Shown piece after piece: positions 1 to 12,174 of a stretch of 64,000 nt of DNA. This DNA comes from Antiaris toxicaria (Eukaryota > Streptophyta > Magnoliopsida > Rosales > Moraceae), in contig CP141157.1 in NCBI GenBank assembly GCA_035233585.1, positions 50,868,001 to 50,932,000 of the forward strand. Reading direction: 5' to 3'. The notes beneath the pieces were generated by a model. That model ran no database searches. It saw nothing but the letters and a program-made list of their open reading frames with translations, and was not told the origin of the DNA. The stretch's first letter is position 1, and every line of letters begins with the position of its first letter. Position numbers and translations under genes: made by a program.

Positions 1-41
1 AAGTTTGAGAGGCAGAGAATGAAACCATAGAAAACTTTTGT

Positions 42-440
42 GGCGTTTGGTATTGTTTTTGAAATGTTTTCTGTTTTCAAAAAAATTGAAAATGAGAATG
101 TTTTGAAAATTGTGTTAAGATCATTTCTGAAACTGTGTTTAGTTATATTTTTTAAGTGTATATTTTGAAAAACATAAAAAATAACTTTGTTTGGTTATAT
201 TTTTTCAAAACCCATTTTATTTTCAAAAAACAAAAAAAAACAATATTTTTTGGAAATGAAAACAAAAAGTGAAAACAATTTTTTTTCGTTTTCAAAAAAC
301 CTAAAAAAACAATATAGTTGAAAACAGTGTTTTCGAAACTGTTTTGAAAATATTAAATAAACAAACATTATTTTGACCCGTTTTCATTTTTTATGTTTTT
401 AAAAATAAAAAATCATTTTTAAGAATAAAAACAAACGCCC
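42..440. mobile_element. MITE-like repeat, family C copy 1
   Basis: The segment opens with GGCGTTTGGTATTGTTTTTG and closes with AACAAACGCCCC, so its ends form a short imperfect inverted repeat (GGCGTTTG). The interior is rich in TTTTGAAAA and TTTTCAAAA blocks and has no reading frame. The first 170 bases align by eye with the reverse complement of 14965-14760 (shared words TTTGGTATTGTTTTTGAAAT, GTTTGGTTATATTTTT), so it is a dispersed family and not chance low complexity. It is probably a non-autonomous DNA transposon; the superfamily cannot be told because no clear target-site duplication is visible. Confidence 0.5.
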
Positions 441-1440
441 CCTTTGGTTTTCCTTACTCGTTGTTATTATTATTTTGGTTTCAAACAAATTCAACAACTT
501 CTAACTTCAAAGTTTCAAATAACTGACCCCATTTTTCCTTTTTTTTTTTTCTGAAAAAAAAAAAACCCTTTTTCGTTAATTATTTAAGGGAGTTGGACAA
601 AATGTGTCATGTGTAAAGTACAATAATTTTGAAATGCTAGGAGACAAAGGTAGTACGTTAGTAAATTAAGCACACACGTAACTCTTATTATGTTGTATGA
701 ATTATTGCAAAGGAAAAAAAAAAAAAAAAAGAACTTCTTGGGCATTAAATAAAAATGATCTTCTTGGCTGATACTTTCTTTCTAATTTTTTAATAATTTA
801 ATTTCTCACATTTAATAATAATAATATAATTACAATATCAATAATTAACTCCAAACATTAAGAAATATTTTAAAAATAATTTGATTTATAACAAAATGCA
901 AAAACACATAAAATAGAGTATGAACTGAAATATAAAATCACTCTTTTTTTTCATTTTTTAAATTTAAAGATAATAACACTATTAAACTATACTAGTAATC
1001 ATAATACAAAATCACTCCAAGTTCAAAGAATCAAAGGTTAGAACTATCTTCTTAAAAAAAAAAAAAATCTTTCTTTTTTTAAAGAAAGTGTTATATCTTA
1101 TAAAAATATTTATATATCAACACACAAAAAGATTATAAATAATACTCCTCTAAAAAATGTCACTTTGTATAAAAGAATAAAAGAAAAAAATAAAATATCA
1201 TAATTATTATTTTTTAATATAAAAAATAACTCTCATTAAAAAATTTAGTGGTTAAAGACATAATTAGTGATAATTATATATATATCATATAAACATATGG
1301 TTCAATGGTTACATGAATATATTAAGAATAATTTAACACATGGTTATTAAAATGTTAAAAAAAAAAAAGGACACCTTATAAAGGATAAAGTTGGAATGTT
1401 TTTTTTTTTTTGAACTTTGATGATAAGGTCTAAAATTAAG
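441..1440. other. AT-rich intergenic spacer
   Basis: Very AT-rich DNA with homopolymer A and T runs and a short (TA)n tract near 1275. I see no coding frame, RNA gene or clear repeat end in it. Confidence 0.6.
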
Positions 1441-1776
1441 GGGGTGTTTGGTTGATGTTTTAGAGACATCCAAAACAAATTTTTTTTCAAAATTTCATCA
1501 CTTTTCACTATTTATATCTTCAAAACGTTATAATAAATTCTAAATTTTAAAAGTTCATACTTTATGTATACAAGTCCAAATGAGATAATTTTTTTTAAAT
1601 TGTATTGAATTTCGAAAGGAACGAAACAATATCTATATTGATACTTTTTTCTAAAAAAATGTTTAAAATTTTTTATTTTTTCACCCCAAACAGTTTTTTC
1701 TCCCAAACATATTTTTCAAAATAATTTTTTTAACTCAAAAATAATATCTTCAAGTATCTCTCCCAATCATCCCATT
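1441..1776. mobile_element. MITE-like repeat, family B copy 1
   Basis: This is one of four dispersed copies in the window (also 7861-8203, 39657-40003 and, inverted, 56981-57320). They share a left end of the type GGGTGTTTGG, an interior with TTCATCACTTTTCACTATTT and CAAATGAGATAA, and a right end with CACCCCAAACAGTTTTTTCT followed by a CCCAAACACCCC-like terminus. The ends are inverted with respect to each other. It has no coding capacity and is best read as a short non-autonomous DNA transposon. A 64-codon minus-strand frame inside it is accidental. Confidence 0.6.
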
Positions 1777-1831
1777 AAGTGTAAAATACGATAGACTGTA
1801 TAAATTAGTTATAATTTTATATTTAACTCAA

Positions 1832-2150
1832 GGGGCGTTTGGTAAACGCATTGCATATTGATTGTATTTAAATGAAATTTGTTTTTTGAATATTGTCTTT
1901 GGTTGAAAAGTATTTGTTTTGTATTTGAATAAAATATGTGTTTGGATAAAAAGTATTTTAGAGTTGAAAAGTTGATGTGATTAATAAAAATAGAGATAAA
2001 TAGTAGAGTTAAAAAGTTGATGTAATTATTTTAAAAATATTTTAAATAGTAATTATTTTCATAACACTATTATAAAATTTATATTTAATGTAAAATTATA
2101 TTATATTTGAATAAAATTAAAATAAAATTTAGTTTCCAAATATCACTTAG
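1832..2150. mobile_element. MITE-like repeat, family A copy 1
   Basis: It begins GGGGCGTTTGGTAAACGCAT and carries the family signature GGTTGAAAAGTATTTGTTTT and GAAAAGTTGATGTGATTA, ending near TTTCCAAATATCAC. It is nearly identical over its left half to 29588-29900, suggesting recent activity. The left end itself contains the palindrome-like CGTTTGGTAAACG. Other relatives lie at 12175-12485, 17395-17753, 27831-28170, 32695-32915 and 57414-57742. Confidence 0.6.
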
Positions 2151-2156
2151 TATAAA

Positions 2157-2280
2157 GTTAGAATTCTCGCTCCTTAAAAAAAAAAAAAAAAAAGTATAAA
2201 ATAGAATACATCTCCCTCAGTATAGTGTTAGAATTCTCGCTCCTAAAAAAAAAAAAAAAGGTATAAAATAGAATACATCT
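2157..2280. repeat. 70-bp direct tandem duplication
   Basis: The word GTTAGAATTCTCGCTCCT starts at 2157 and again at 2227, each time followed by a long A run and then GTATAAAATAGAATACATCT. The two copies differ mainly in A-run length. It sits between the right edge of a MITE and the ARL8 promoter. Confidence 0.75.
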
Positions 2281-2616
2281 GTAATTAACAAAGCGTAATA
2301 GATGTTACATAGTAGAGTGCCTGTTTGCCAGTGGAAGGCGACCCCAAATTTAACAGCAGATTCGGAATATCCGATGAAGATCGATTAATAAATTCTCAGA
2401 AAATAACAAATAAAAATAAAAATTGTGAAGACTGTCCAGCGGTGATTTCAACAACTACAAGACAGTAACTGGGTAAGATTCTTTTTTCAGTCGGCCAAGT
2501 TTCCCCTCCTCATACCAAAATTAGGGGTTTTTTCCCCCTTCCTTTAATAGTTTAATTCATCTTATCTCTCTTCTTTCTCTCTCTTAATTCCTTTCTCAGA
2601 GGAGACAACACCCAAT
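2281..2616 (+). promoter_or_regulatory. ARL8 upstream and 5' leader region
   Basis: This non-coding stretch lies directly before the ARL8 start codon. The last 60 bases are a pyrimidine-rich CT leader (about 2556-2600), common in plant 5' UTRs of broadly expressed genes. I see no convincing TATA box at a usual distance, so the transcription start is not assigned. Confidence 0.45.
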
Positions 2617-5600
2617 ATGGGTTTGTGGGATTCCTTTCTCAACTGGCTCCGCAGGTAAAGTTTCTTCCTTTTTTTCTTTTCATTTTTATTTTCTGGGCTT
2701 CGTTTTGATTGAATTCGTATTCTCTCAATCCCTGTTTGGCTCCCAAGAAAGTTTTATATTCAAAGGTAGCAGTGCATTGTGAATGAAAGTAATGGCTCCC
2801 TTTTGCTTAATGTTAGCTTTCTTTCATTTAAAAAAAAAAACACACACACACACACGAAAACTTCATTCACGAAAGAGGAAAATTTTAAGTTAACCACGAA
2901 AGGAAGTTAATTTTGTTACTTATTTAGGTTTGTGGATTACAGTATATATTTTATTGCCCTTGGAATGATAATTCGAGGTTTTCACTATTTGCTGCTTTCA
3001 TTATATATTTATTCATATAATTTTCCAGTTCGTTGGCTCGTAGCGAAATAGTAATCGGGTGAACCAGGTTGTTGACTTGACATGAAAGCATAAGAACTCA
3101 ATAGAATTCCCCTTCAAAATGAAAAAGAAAGAGTGTGGTAGGTTCTGTTGAGCTCTTATAATAATCATTATATTTTATTATTAAGGATGATTTAAGGAAA
3201 GGAAATATATAAATAAATATGGTGATGTGGTCGCGGACTAGCCTGGTGGTAATCTCACACTCACCTCCAACATTGAGGTCTAGTCCTGGAATGTTAGAAG
3301 GATTTGGGGGATTGGTGACTAAGACGAGGATGGTTACTGAGATTTGTTATTAAAGAAAGACAAAGTGGCTTTACTAGATTTTAAGTTAATAGGAATTGCA
3401 ATGTTTTGGCTATTGTTTGGGTTATTTCTTACCCAGCTTGAGAGAAACAAGAGGAGCTTTGGATAATAGTTGTAACAAAGAAGATTTCTAAGGGATGGAA
3501 TTCAATAGTTGGTCTCTTTGTGGGTTTCTTCTTTGAAAGGGCATTAGGGATATGTCTCTATCTTTCAATTTGTTGGATTGGAGTGGAGTAACATGTTTTC
3601 GAACTTTTCCTGGTCCTTCACCTTTCTTGGCTAAAACTTACTAAATGAAAACTTCGAAGATAAGAGTTCTGATTTTTAGGATAAATGAAGGTTCTTGGAT
3701 TGAAATTTTAAGTTTTCTCTTAGGTTTAGTTCAAATTGCCCATAAGTCCTGTTTCAGTCTTGGTTCAAATTATTCGTTTTTGCTTGAAAAAATCGTATCT
3801 GCTATATCTTTTGTCAAAACTTTATCCTTAATTGGTTGAGTTGTATCATGTGTGATATCCTTTAGCTTTAATATCTTACCATTAAAGTGAAAATGTTTTT
3901 TTTTTTTTTTTCCTTGAATCATTAGTCTGCTAAGTTCTTTTTTTTTTTTCCCCTTATCATGTATCCATGTGCCAGCTTATTCTTCAAACAAGAAATGGAA
4001 CTTTCGTTAGTAGGGCTCCAGAATGCAGGCAAGACATCTCTTGTAAACGCCATTGCTGTAAGTAGCAAGAAAAACTCTGCAAATACTTTCTGGTATATTT
4101 TGTGGCTCTCTCTTCTCATTAATCTTCTTGTGTATTACCAGACTGGGGGCTATAGCGAGGACATGATTCCAACCGTAAGTATCTTTGCTTAAATTTGAGG
4201 GTCTGTTATAGATGAAAATATAGGCACGGTGGTTTTTGTTTATTTATTTAAAAAAAAAAAAAAAAGTGTTACAAGCAGAAGCCTTTTATATTTTTTTTTC
4301 TTTGGTAAATTTAGTTATTCTACTTTTTAACTTTATCTTTCTTGCTTTAATGGATTTGTCTTTCTTTCTTTAAAAAAATAATATAGTTTTCTTCTTTAAC
4401 TAGATTCTTTTTTGGGACCTTAACCAATCATGGATTAAGCATTTTATAGTACTAAAATTTTATCTTACGATTACACACTTAATTACCAGGTTGGATTCAA
4501 CATGAAGAAAGTAACAAAGGGAAATGTAACGATTAAACTTTGGGACCTTGGAGGGCAAAGGAGGTTCCGTTCAATGTGGGAACGTTATTGTCGTGGTGTC
4601 TCCGCAATTGTGTAATTTCTTCTCTCCCATCAGATCTCATTTCTGTTGTATTCCTTCTTTTTTTTTGGTTGAGGGAAATCTCTTTTAGTATGCTATGGAT
4701 GTTCATTTTGTGCTACTGCGTTTACATTAATAAGTGGTTGCCTGCCGGAAGCAACAAGAATAATATCTTGGTTCTAGAAAATCAATCCAGACTTAAAATT
4801 GCGCACACATTAGTGTTGAGATATATTTTTGTTATCTTATATAAGTAGAAGACTGATATCAACAATTAATCATGTTGTCATTAGAAGAAAAAAAACACTA
4901 ATTATTTTGTTGTTATAAAAGCTAATGACTTTTGCTTTTGCCTTTTGTTGGATTTTTGTATAAAACAAGCCATAGCCAAACATTTGACATGAAATGAGGA
5001 AATAATCTCCACAAGCTCTTTTGGCTCTTTGCTTGACAAGTATAATTGAAATTGGGCCTCTTAAGCTGTGTGTAGGCAGAAGAGAAAGATTTCTTGCTTT
5101 TCTTTCTAGTTTTTTTGCAATAGATTATTTTTTATCATCTTTAACACCCCACAATGTGCCCCCGTCCTATACAGCTTTGTACAGTTTCAGTATTTTGATG
5201 TCATTTGATTTAGGTATTAGCTGTGGCTGCTTTCAATCTTTATATTTAGTCAGTCCTCTTACAATGGATATTATGGCAGGTATGTTGTTGATGCTGCTGA
5301 CCGAGACAGTGTTCCAATATCTCGAAGTGAGCTGCACGACCTCTTGTCAAAGCCTTTGCTAAAAGGAATTCCTTTACTCGTTCTTGGCAATAAAATCGAC
5401 AAGTCCGAGGCTCTTGCCAAGCAAGCCTTGGTTGAACAACTGTGAGTTTCGAAAATGCTTTATGAGTCACCATTAGACTTGTTAATTTGCATTTTTTGCC
5501 AGAACCCAGTTTGTAATCAAGCCAACTAGATCATAATAATATTAATAATTTGTAAATCTTGGTGATTTCCTTTCGATGGTTTCAGAGGCCTTGATTCCTT

Positions 5601-5703
5601 GAGCGACAGAGAAGTATGCTGCTATATGATCTCATGCAAGGATTCGATCAACATCGATGTGGTTATTGACTGGCTTATCAAACACTCAAAAACGGCCAAT
5701 TGA
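2617..5703 (+). CDS. ARL8: ARL8 small GTPase (ADP-ribosylation factor-like 8)
   Basis: Small GTP-binding protein of the ARF/ARL family; ARL8 proteins act on late endosomal/lysosomal (in plants vacuolar) membranes. Coding exons: 2617-2654, 3976-4057, 4142-4174, 4490-4611, 5280-5441, 5586-5703, all with GT-AG introns. They total 555 nt, giving 184 aa, the family length. Visible motifs: the N-terminal amphipathic stretch MGLWDSFLNWLR; the P-loop GLQNAGKTS (residues 26-34); the switch-I region with IPTVGFN (49-55); WDLGGQ (69-74); the guanine-specificity motif NKID (129-132); and SCK (162-164). After GGQ it reads RRFRSMW; I recall this RR form from one plant ARL8 subgroup, where others have PR. 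Unlike ARF1 it shows no typical N-myristoylation context after Gly2. The start is fixed by the conserved N-terminus. Intron 1 is over 1.3 kb and holds a SINE-like insert. Confidence is high because the reading frame is continuous across five introns. Confidence 0.96.
3225..3345 (+). mobile_element. tRNA-derived SINE-like insert in ARL8 intron 1
   Basis: The segment contains TAGCCTGGTGGT (resembling an RNA polymerase III A box) and, about 30 bases on, GAGGTCTAGTCCTGG (resembling a B box). This is the layout of tRNA-derived plant SINEs. It does not fold as an intact tRNA. Exact ends and a target-site duplication were not resolved. Confidence 0.45.
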
Positions 5704-7860
5704 TCCCAATATGTGGGGGTGCTCTGGTTAAAGTACAAGCCATATTGAAGGTCGAGTTTATGAATGGAGACACAAATCGCCAAATAAAACGACCCCTTCT
5801 CGCTAGATTCCTCAGCAATTGTTGGCTTTATGCAACCAAGTATGTGTTGGATATGTATGGTACTTTGATGGTTGAAGCGAGTCTTTTATATATTGCTTTG
5901 TTAACTCCTTTTTTCCTGTTGCGAAGTAATATCTTTGTTTTAGAAGTTGTCAATTTAGGAAAGCAGGACTTCTGGTTGCCAAACGTTATTTCTTTCATTG
6001 TTGTGTGATTCTTTTATGTGTTTGCTACTAAATTCCCCATGGCTTTAATGTTTTCCACTTCCAGTTTCCCTTACTGTAATATCTTAAACAAAAATTTCAT
6101 CCAAGTTTAATTATTTCTTTGCAAATTTATAGCATCAGTATTTCATATTTGAAGTTTACTTGGATATTTTTACCTACCAAACAAATAAATTAGAGGTTCC
6201 CAATTTTCTAATCCACAAAAGTAATCTCAACCCAATTTTTCATGGTTGCTGAATTTTTGTTTTTCCCTCATGAACTTTTGCTGATGTTTTTGGAAAAAAT
6301 TAAATGCATTCCAGTTATACCACAATTATCCCCATTTGTAATTTTGTTAAGTGCTGGTGTTTTTCATTTAAAAAAAGACAAGGCATTACAGAGATGGGTA
6401 AAATAACCACCAAGTTAATTCTGCAACAATTGCATTCCAAATTTGCAATTGTGAAACTATATATATCTCCAAGCCTTTTTTTATTAATTGATATATTCTC
6501 TCGAAATTTACTTATATAAAGACCAGTTTTCTAAAACTTCCCAAGGATAGTGAGAAAACGAAAAGTGGAATCAAGATAAGTGGGAGCAACTTTTGTATTT
6601 TGGCCACGTTTTGTCCAAGGTATCAATAAAACTTTACCAAAAATTTCATACATCGCAAAACTGCCGATGAAACTTTTTATTTTTTTATTTTTTTGCTGGA
6701 AGATGAATCTTTATAGTAGAAAGAACTCTGGCTCAAATACCACTCTTTTCAGTCAATTGACTTGAAGCTACAAAATCTGATGGCGCATTTGGATTGATTT
6801 TTTACTATCCATATGAACTCAAAAAAAAAAAAAAAAAAATCAAAATCAAAATCAAATTTAGATGGCCATTAAAGAATTGGAGACAAACATTAATTTTATT
6901 TTTCTTGTTTCTCTTGTTTTCTTTTTCGTAACATACCCACAAGATTCTACATCTCCTTTATTTTTCTTATTTGAACCCACGACAAAGTTTTTTGGTTTAT
7001 GTATTTAGTTTGTTTCCCTTCTCTTTTTTTTTTTTTTTTTTTTGGCCTCTCTCTATTTCTCTTTACCAACAATTATAGTTTTAGCACACAGAACCATGTA
7101 AATTGATCACGTTTTATTGATCAAATCCTATCAAATACTCATGGAATTAAAAATACTTTTTTTTTTAAATTTTTGATGGGTAAAATTAATAGAGACTTTT
7201 AGAAGTTATCATGTAAAACTAATAGCACTGTTGATGGTTATTTCAACGTGTAACATTTACCTAACCTACCCATACGGCTCTTTAAAAATCTCTCCAAGGA
7301 TGCTTTGCGAGCCTGAGATGCAGCTGCCGAACAAATTAACAGACAAACAAAATAGGTCACATGCACAAATAATCCTACATACATACATAGTCACCCATAC
7401 AAATAATCATGCATTCTAGTTGTACTAAAATTCGATTCAACGATAAACAACAAAATACAAAGTTTAGTTGGATTCCTAATCCTTAAGAGAAATGTCATAT
7501 TTCCACTTTATATCTCGTGTGTTTTCAAAAGCCTATAAAATTCATATCATTATCCCTATTCATAGTTTCTCTGATCAGGTTTTGTTTTTCTTACAAAAAT
7601 CTAAGATTCACCCCATTACATTGACACATGTCTTACTTCTCATTTCTTGCTTCTAACTTTACATTCTAACGTGGTATTTTCTTATATCGTATGATTCTAT
7701 TATATCCCTACTCTAATGACGTCATTTGTGACCTTTTCTCAAATGCAATGTCGCTTACAAAATTGATCTCTGCACGTACATATATCAAGACACATGCAAA
7801 TTATATTGCACCAATAGAATGACCATCATAAAGATAATTTCACTGTCACTTCTACATTCT
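5704..7860. other. ARL8 3' region and intergenic spacer
   Basis: A candidate polyadenylation signal AATAAA lies at 5783-5788, 80 bases after the ARL8 stop. The rest is AT-rich with long T runs (around 7029 and 6820) and no supported gene. The several 60-100-codon open frames here have no recognisable motif and lie in low-complexity DNA. Confidence 0.6.
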
Positions 7861-8203
7861 TAGGGTGCGTTTGGGACACCAAAAAAAAATCTGCAAAACA
7901 CATTTTTTTCAACATTTTATTACTTTTTGTTTTTTACATTTCAAAACATTGTAGTAAACTCTAAAGTTTAAAAATCCATAACTTTATGTATATAAATTTA
8001 AATGAGATGATTTTTTTTAAAATTGTATAGAATTTCCAGAAAAACAAAACAATATCCATATTGATAATTTTTTATAAAAAAAAATTTATCATTTTTTTTA
8101 TTTTTTCACCCCAAAGAGTTTTTTCTCTTAACATATTTTCCAAAATAACTTTTTTCTAACCAAAAAAAAAAATCTCAAAAACCTCCCCCAAACTAACCCT
8201 CAA
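7861..8203. mobile_element. MITE-like repeat, family B copy 2
   Basis: It starts at GGGTGCGTTTGGGACACC and ends near CTCCCCCAAACTAACCCTC. It shares the family-B interior (AAATGAGATGATTTTTTTTA, CACCCCAAAGAGTTTTTTCT) with 1441-1776 and 39657-40003. It has no coding capacity. Confidence 0.6.
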
Positions 8204-9881
8204 ATCTAAAGTTTAAAAATTTCCTCTCTCTTATTTTTTCTTTAAAAAAATGTCATGCATATATATATATACATTATATCTACAAATACATAAACAATAT
8301 ATATACACCCTTACTTCCTCTAATACAAGTTGCATAAGTAGATTGATCTAATTAGGTTGGATGGTGTTCATGGTTGTTGTCAGCAGTTCCAGAAAAAGCA
8401 TTTTTAGCCATAGACATACTCACTTCAGCCTGACTAATTAATTAACATATATATATATATGTCAACATAAAAGATCAGTATGCTGAAATGCATTAACAAT
8501 GTAGTTACGTAAACAAAATATATGGTTATAAATACACACATGATATAAACATGTAGACGTACGTATGCATGCATTTATCACAAGGTCGATAATGAATAAA
8601 CCAATATTATAAAGTGAAAAACAGCAATACAGAAAAAAATTAAAACACTGTTAGATAATGCATTAACTCAATTTCCTTGATTTCATTCTTCGTAGATAGA
8701 TTAAAAAATTAAATGTGAAGAGAAAAACAACAATACCGAAAAAAAAATTAAAACAGCTGTTCCTTATTTGAAGGTTCAAAGTTAATAAAAGACATGTCGT
8801 TGTGCTGTTGAAAGACTTCACCTTTCTACTCAAAACAATACTGACTTAACTCAAAACAATACTTATGGAGGGTCGCCTATTAAATACCAATTTATTTTTT
8901 TAGATGCCTTCGATTAGGTGGCCACGTAAGATTGTAAATATAACCTAATGATAATTTTATATTGACTCTACTAAAAGTTGAAGAGCTCAAATCCCTTGAC
9001 CTTAATTTAAAAAAAAAAAAAAAAACAGTTCCACACCAAAAAAAAAAAAAAAAAGCTCAAAAACAAAAAGGACTTGGATGGAAGTAGGTTAATTAATTGC
9101 TAACGGAACAAAGTTTGAGGGGATAAAATGACGCATTTTTAAAGATCACGCGGCAAGCTAAGAAAGTAATAAAATTAAGATGGAAAAAAGATAAAAATTA
9201 TCCTAAAAAAAATTAAAAAGTAAAAATTATGTCATTTCAAAAGACTAAAAATAAAATTATTCAGTTCGAGTCAGTATTAACCTTTTTCTAAATATCTGTG
9301 AAAATAAACCAACACAAACAAATAGATAAATAAAAACACAATATAATATAAGCACCTCAGTAGTAGACTAGCCCACAAACTACATAAGATATAAATCATA
9401 TAATTTAAGCATCTCAGTAGCATAGCTATCACACAAACTAACATACGGTTTTAATTGAACAACTCAATCTGTTGTAGAACATCATAGTGTCACACAAACT
9501 AGCACATAAGACATTGTAAACATATATAATGTAAAGCATCTCTGGTGCAGCGGTCTAGGTTGGTTTGAAAGGAGCTCAAGCCACAGTCGTGGCAGCTGAG
9601 ATGAGCACAACACAGTGCAAAGTTAGGGTAAGGAAATCTTATTCTCTGAGTGGAAAACTACAAAATGACAGAGATTTCAGACTCTTGAAAGCGAGTACCA
9701 AACTAAACGCAGCGTTTTGAAATTACTACAACCAAACGGCAAAGTGTTCTAACTAGTGGACTCAGCCACACACACGCATGACAGCGAAACAAGAAATTAA
9801 AATAAACAACACCAATGACTCAAAAACGACAAATGCCTGCTATGCATCAACCTCAGTAATAAACAGATACGGTGGTTATTA
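8204..9881. other. Intergenic spacer with degenerate short repeats
   Basis: AT-rich DNA with (TA)n tracts near 8263 and 8448. Between about 9350 and 9520 a loose direct repeat recurs, built on AAGCA-CTCAGTAG followed by CACAAACTA, spaced about 55-60 bases. From about 9540 to 9881 the base composition is less AT-rich; this could be the 3' UTR of the minus-strand exon at 9882-10094. I see nothing else in it. Confidence 0.45.
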
Positions 9882-10094
9882 TTACAGCCATGTAGGATCA
9901 ACACCTAGTAAATCTTTCCGCTTGCAACACTTGGCATCGGACGCGAGTTGACCCCACGACTTCTTACCCCGGAGCAACCCGGGAGTAGTCACACGGACTC
10001 GGTAGAAACACTTGTCAACGGCCTTCACAAAAGTAATCCTGCCACTCCTAATACGAACTGCACCCAAAACCCTTTTATCCGTGATCTCTGCACC
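9882..10094 (-). CDS. Unrecognised terminal exon or gene fragment, 70 codons
   Basis: Read on the minus strand, a possible splice acceptor (T-rich tract then AAAG, at 10096-10095) opens a frame of 70 codons ending in TAA at 9882. The translation starts GAEITDKRVLGAV, is rich in Arg, Lys and Val, contains YRVRVTTPGLLRGKKSWGQ, a CC pair, and ends DLLGVDPTWL. Its composition (about 50% GC, balanced codons) differs sharply from the surrounding AT-rich spacer, which suggests genuine coding origin. I do not recognise the family. No matching upstream exon was found with confidence, so it may be the last exon of an unseen gene, a captured exon or a relic. Confidence 0.35.
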   Translation of the reverse strand, partial: GAEITDKRVLGAVRIRSGRITFVKAVDKCFYRVRVTTPGLLRGKKSWGQLASDAKCCKRKDLLGVDPTWL

Positions 10095-11225
10095 CTTTAA
10101 AAAAATATATAAAAAAAGCACACACACACATTAGAATCCAATTGTTTAAATGAGAACACGAATCTCTACAGCCACGCACCAACACCAATTTATTTGACCA
10201 TTAAAAGCCAAAATGTATACGTCTATCATGTTGTACTTTTTCATTCCAAACATTGTCATTTCCACAATTTCACATGTGACAGGTATGGGATGCATCCCAC
10301 CTAAAGGAGGACCAGGGAAGCCCCGATAAAATTGGGTCAATAGATATTAACTTGTATGGATAGAGAAATACATATCTACACACACACACACATATATATA
10401 TATATAAGGGACGGGGGAAGAGAGAGAGACAACTGTAGTAAGATGAAAAAAAACACCCTAATTTTGATATTTTGATAACTCTCTGCAGTAATATTTCGAT
10501 TAACTTTTGCTCTTGGTCCCGAAACTTGTTAAAAAAAAAAAAAAGAACTAAAACTAAAGCAAAAAATTTAAGACTAACACTATAAGTCAAATCAAGATTA
10601 AATTGAATAAAAAAAAGACATAGATAAATGAAAAAGAAGATCATGCATTTATCTCGCTGAAGCAAAGAAAAAAAATGTTAGCATATGATTATTTTGACTC
10701 ACTATTCTGTGGTTTTAATATCGGAGGATCTTGCACTTGGCCTTCTGAAATAAATTGACGGGATTGATATTCATGTGGTTTCACTATTCGAAGATTTTGC
10801 CAAGGAGAGAAGAAGAAACCATATGGTGGGATTATTCATCATGTGGTTTCTCCTTGAGAGTCATCAATGGCAATCGAGCATCGCCCGAAATTGGTACGTC
10901 ACAAGAGATCACAACATCATTAAGCACTTGGTTCTACTTTAATTTTAAACAACATAAATTAAAAGTTAGGTATGAACGATATCATATAGAATTGTTATTT
11001 AGAAATTTTGAAGTGAGCTCAAATCCAAACAAAAAGATAATCTTAGTAATAGAAAGACCATCAAACCGTAACCTTAAACCAGCACCACTGAAGTTAGATC
11101 AACAAAACTGGAGAAAGAAGATTATCAATCCCTAACCTCAAACCAACACCACTGAAGTCAGATAAACAAAATTGGAGAAAGAAAGAAAGGAAAGAAAAGA
11201 AAAAAGACCTTAACATGACAGATTT

Positions 11226-11420
11226 AAGAGATCAGATGAACAACATCCAGATCATTTCGCAAAATATTTGCAAAAATATAGCATCGTTTCTCAATACACC
11301 ATGCCAAGGACTCCAAGTCAAAATGGTGTAGTTGAAAGACAAAAACACGACCCTAAAGGATATAATTAGAAGTATCACTACACCACTTTCATTTCCTTGA
11401 CAATGAACTCATGAAGTTAG
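11226..11420 (+). pseudogene. Ty1/copia integrase fragment
   Basis: In one plus-strand frame the translation contains FAKYLQKYSIVSQYTMP followed by the hallmark TPSQNGVVERQ, matching the end of the copia integrase catalytic core (typically TPQQNGVAER). The frame breaks soon after and no other retrotransposon domain or LTR was found nearby. It is therefore an isolated scrap of pol, not an element. Confidence 0.75.
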
Positions 11421-11514
11421 AAAAGGAAAAAAAAAATTTTTTTGGGGATTGTCCTCACTCACAATTCTATATAGGTAAAATCTTATGATACAAGTCTTTG
11501 ATATGATAATATAC

Positions 11515-12132
11515 CTAGGGATGATAATAGAATAACGCAAGGTGGATATGCTTTCCTCACCTCCATTCCCATTTTTACCCTTCAAATACCAGTCTAATTT
11601 TACGTAGGGGTTGGGATAGGTAATTTCCTCATACCTATCTTCATACTGATCCTCATATATTAAAATATTAAAATTTAATACATAAAATCATATGTATTAT
11701 AAAACAGCGATTAAATCAGAAATTATTATGAGAAAGGGCTATATGTAAATATGTACAAAAAAATATAGGCTAAAAATAATTTAAAAAAAAAGTTTTAGGC
11801 TGGCTTGCAACGGTTTATATGCAAATTTATTCAATAATATATAGGCCAAAAATAAAATAGAGAAAGTTGGCAACACCCTTAACCCTTCATTGGTTTCATC
11901 TCTATTATAAAACAACATATATAACATATCTAATATAAAAGTAACATACAACTAAATGGGGAGGGTAAATGGGGAATATGGTCACGGATATTTAAAACCT
12001 TGTAATCTGTGACAGGTTAAATGTTTAACATATTTATAATCTAAACCTGTATAGATAAAATTATCCCCATTCCATTTATGATGGGTCCCCCCCCGCAGGT
12101 AAGAGGTTTGTGGGAAAAATTATCATCCCTAG
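11515..12132. mobile_element. 618-bp element with perfect 14-bp terminal inverted repeats
   Basis: The left end CTAGGGATGATAAT (11515-11528) is the exact reverse complement of the right end ATTATCATCCCTAG (12119-12132). The interior is non-coding and includes CCCATTTTTACCC, GGGGAGGGTAAATGGGGAA and a C8 run. It is a non-autonomous DNA transposon by structure; superfamily unknown. A related right end (TTGTCATCCCTAAAT) occurs near 36538-36552. Confidence 0.65.
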
Positions 12133-12174
12133 TGGATGACCTAAAGTTGTTTTCTCTATTTATGAGGCGCTTAG

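Noticed and set aside
3225..3345. Possible tRNA gene in ARL8 intron 1
   Set aside because: A- and B-box-like words are present, but no acceptor stem or anticodon arm can be formed; a SINE explains it better.
4540..4848. 102-codon plus-strand frame over ARL8 exon 4
   Set aside because: It is an out-of-frame reading of exon 4 continuing into the intron.
10270..10665. 131-codon minus-strand frame upstream of the orphan exon
   Set aside because: It runs through simple repeats (CA and TA tracts) and poly-A-derived phenylalanine runs; coding origin is unlikely.
10755..11135. 126-codon plus-strand frame
   Set aside because: No recognisable motif, no partner exons, and a purine-rich end with near-repeats (AACCTTAAACCAGCACCACT and AACCTCAAACCAACACCACT). 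It is most likely an accidental open frame.
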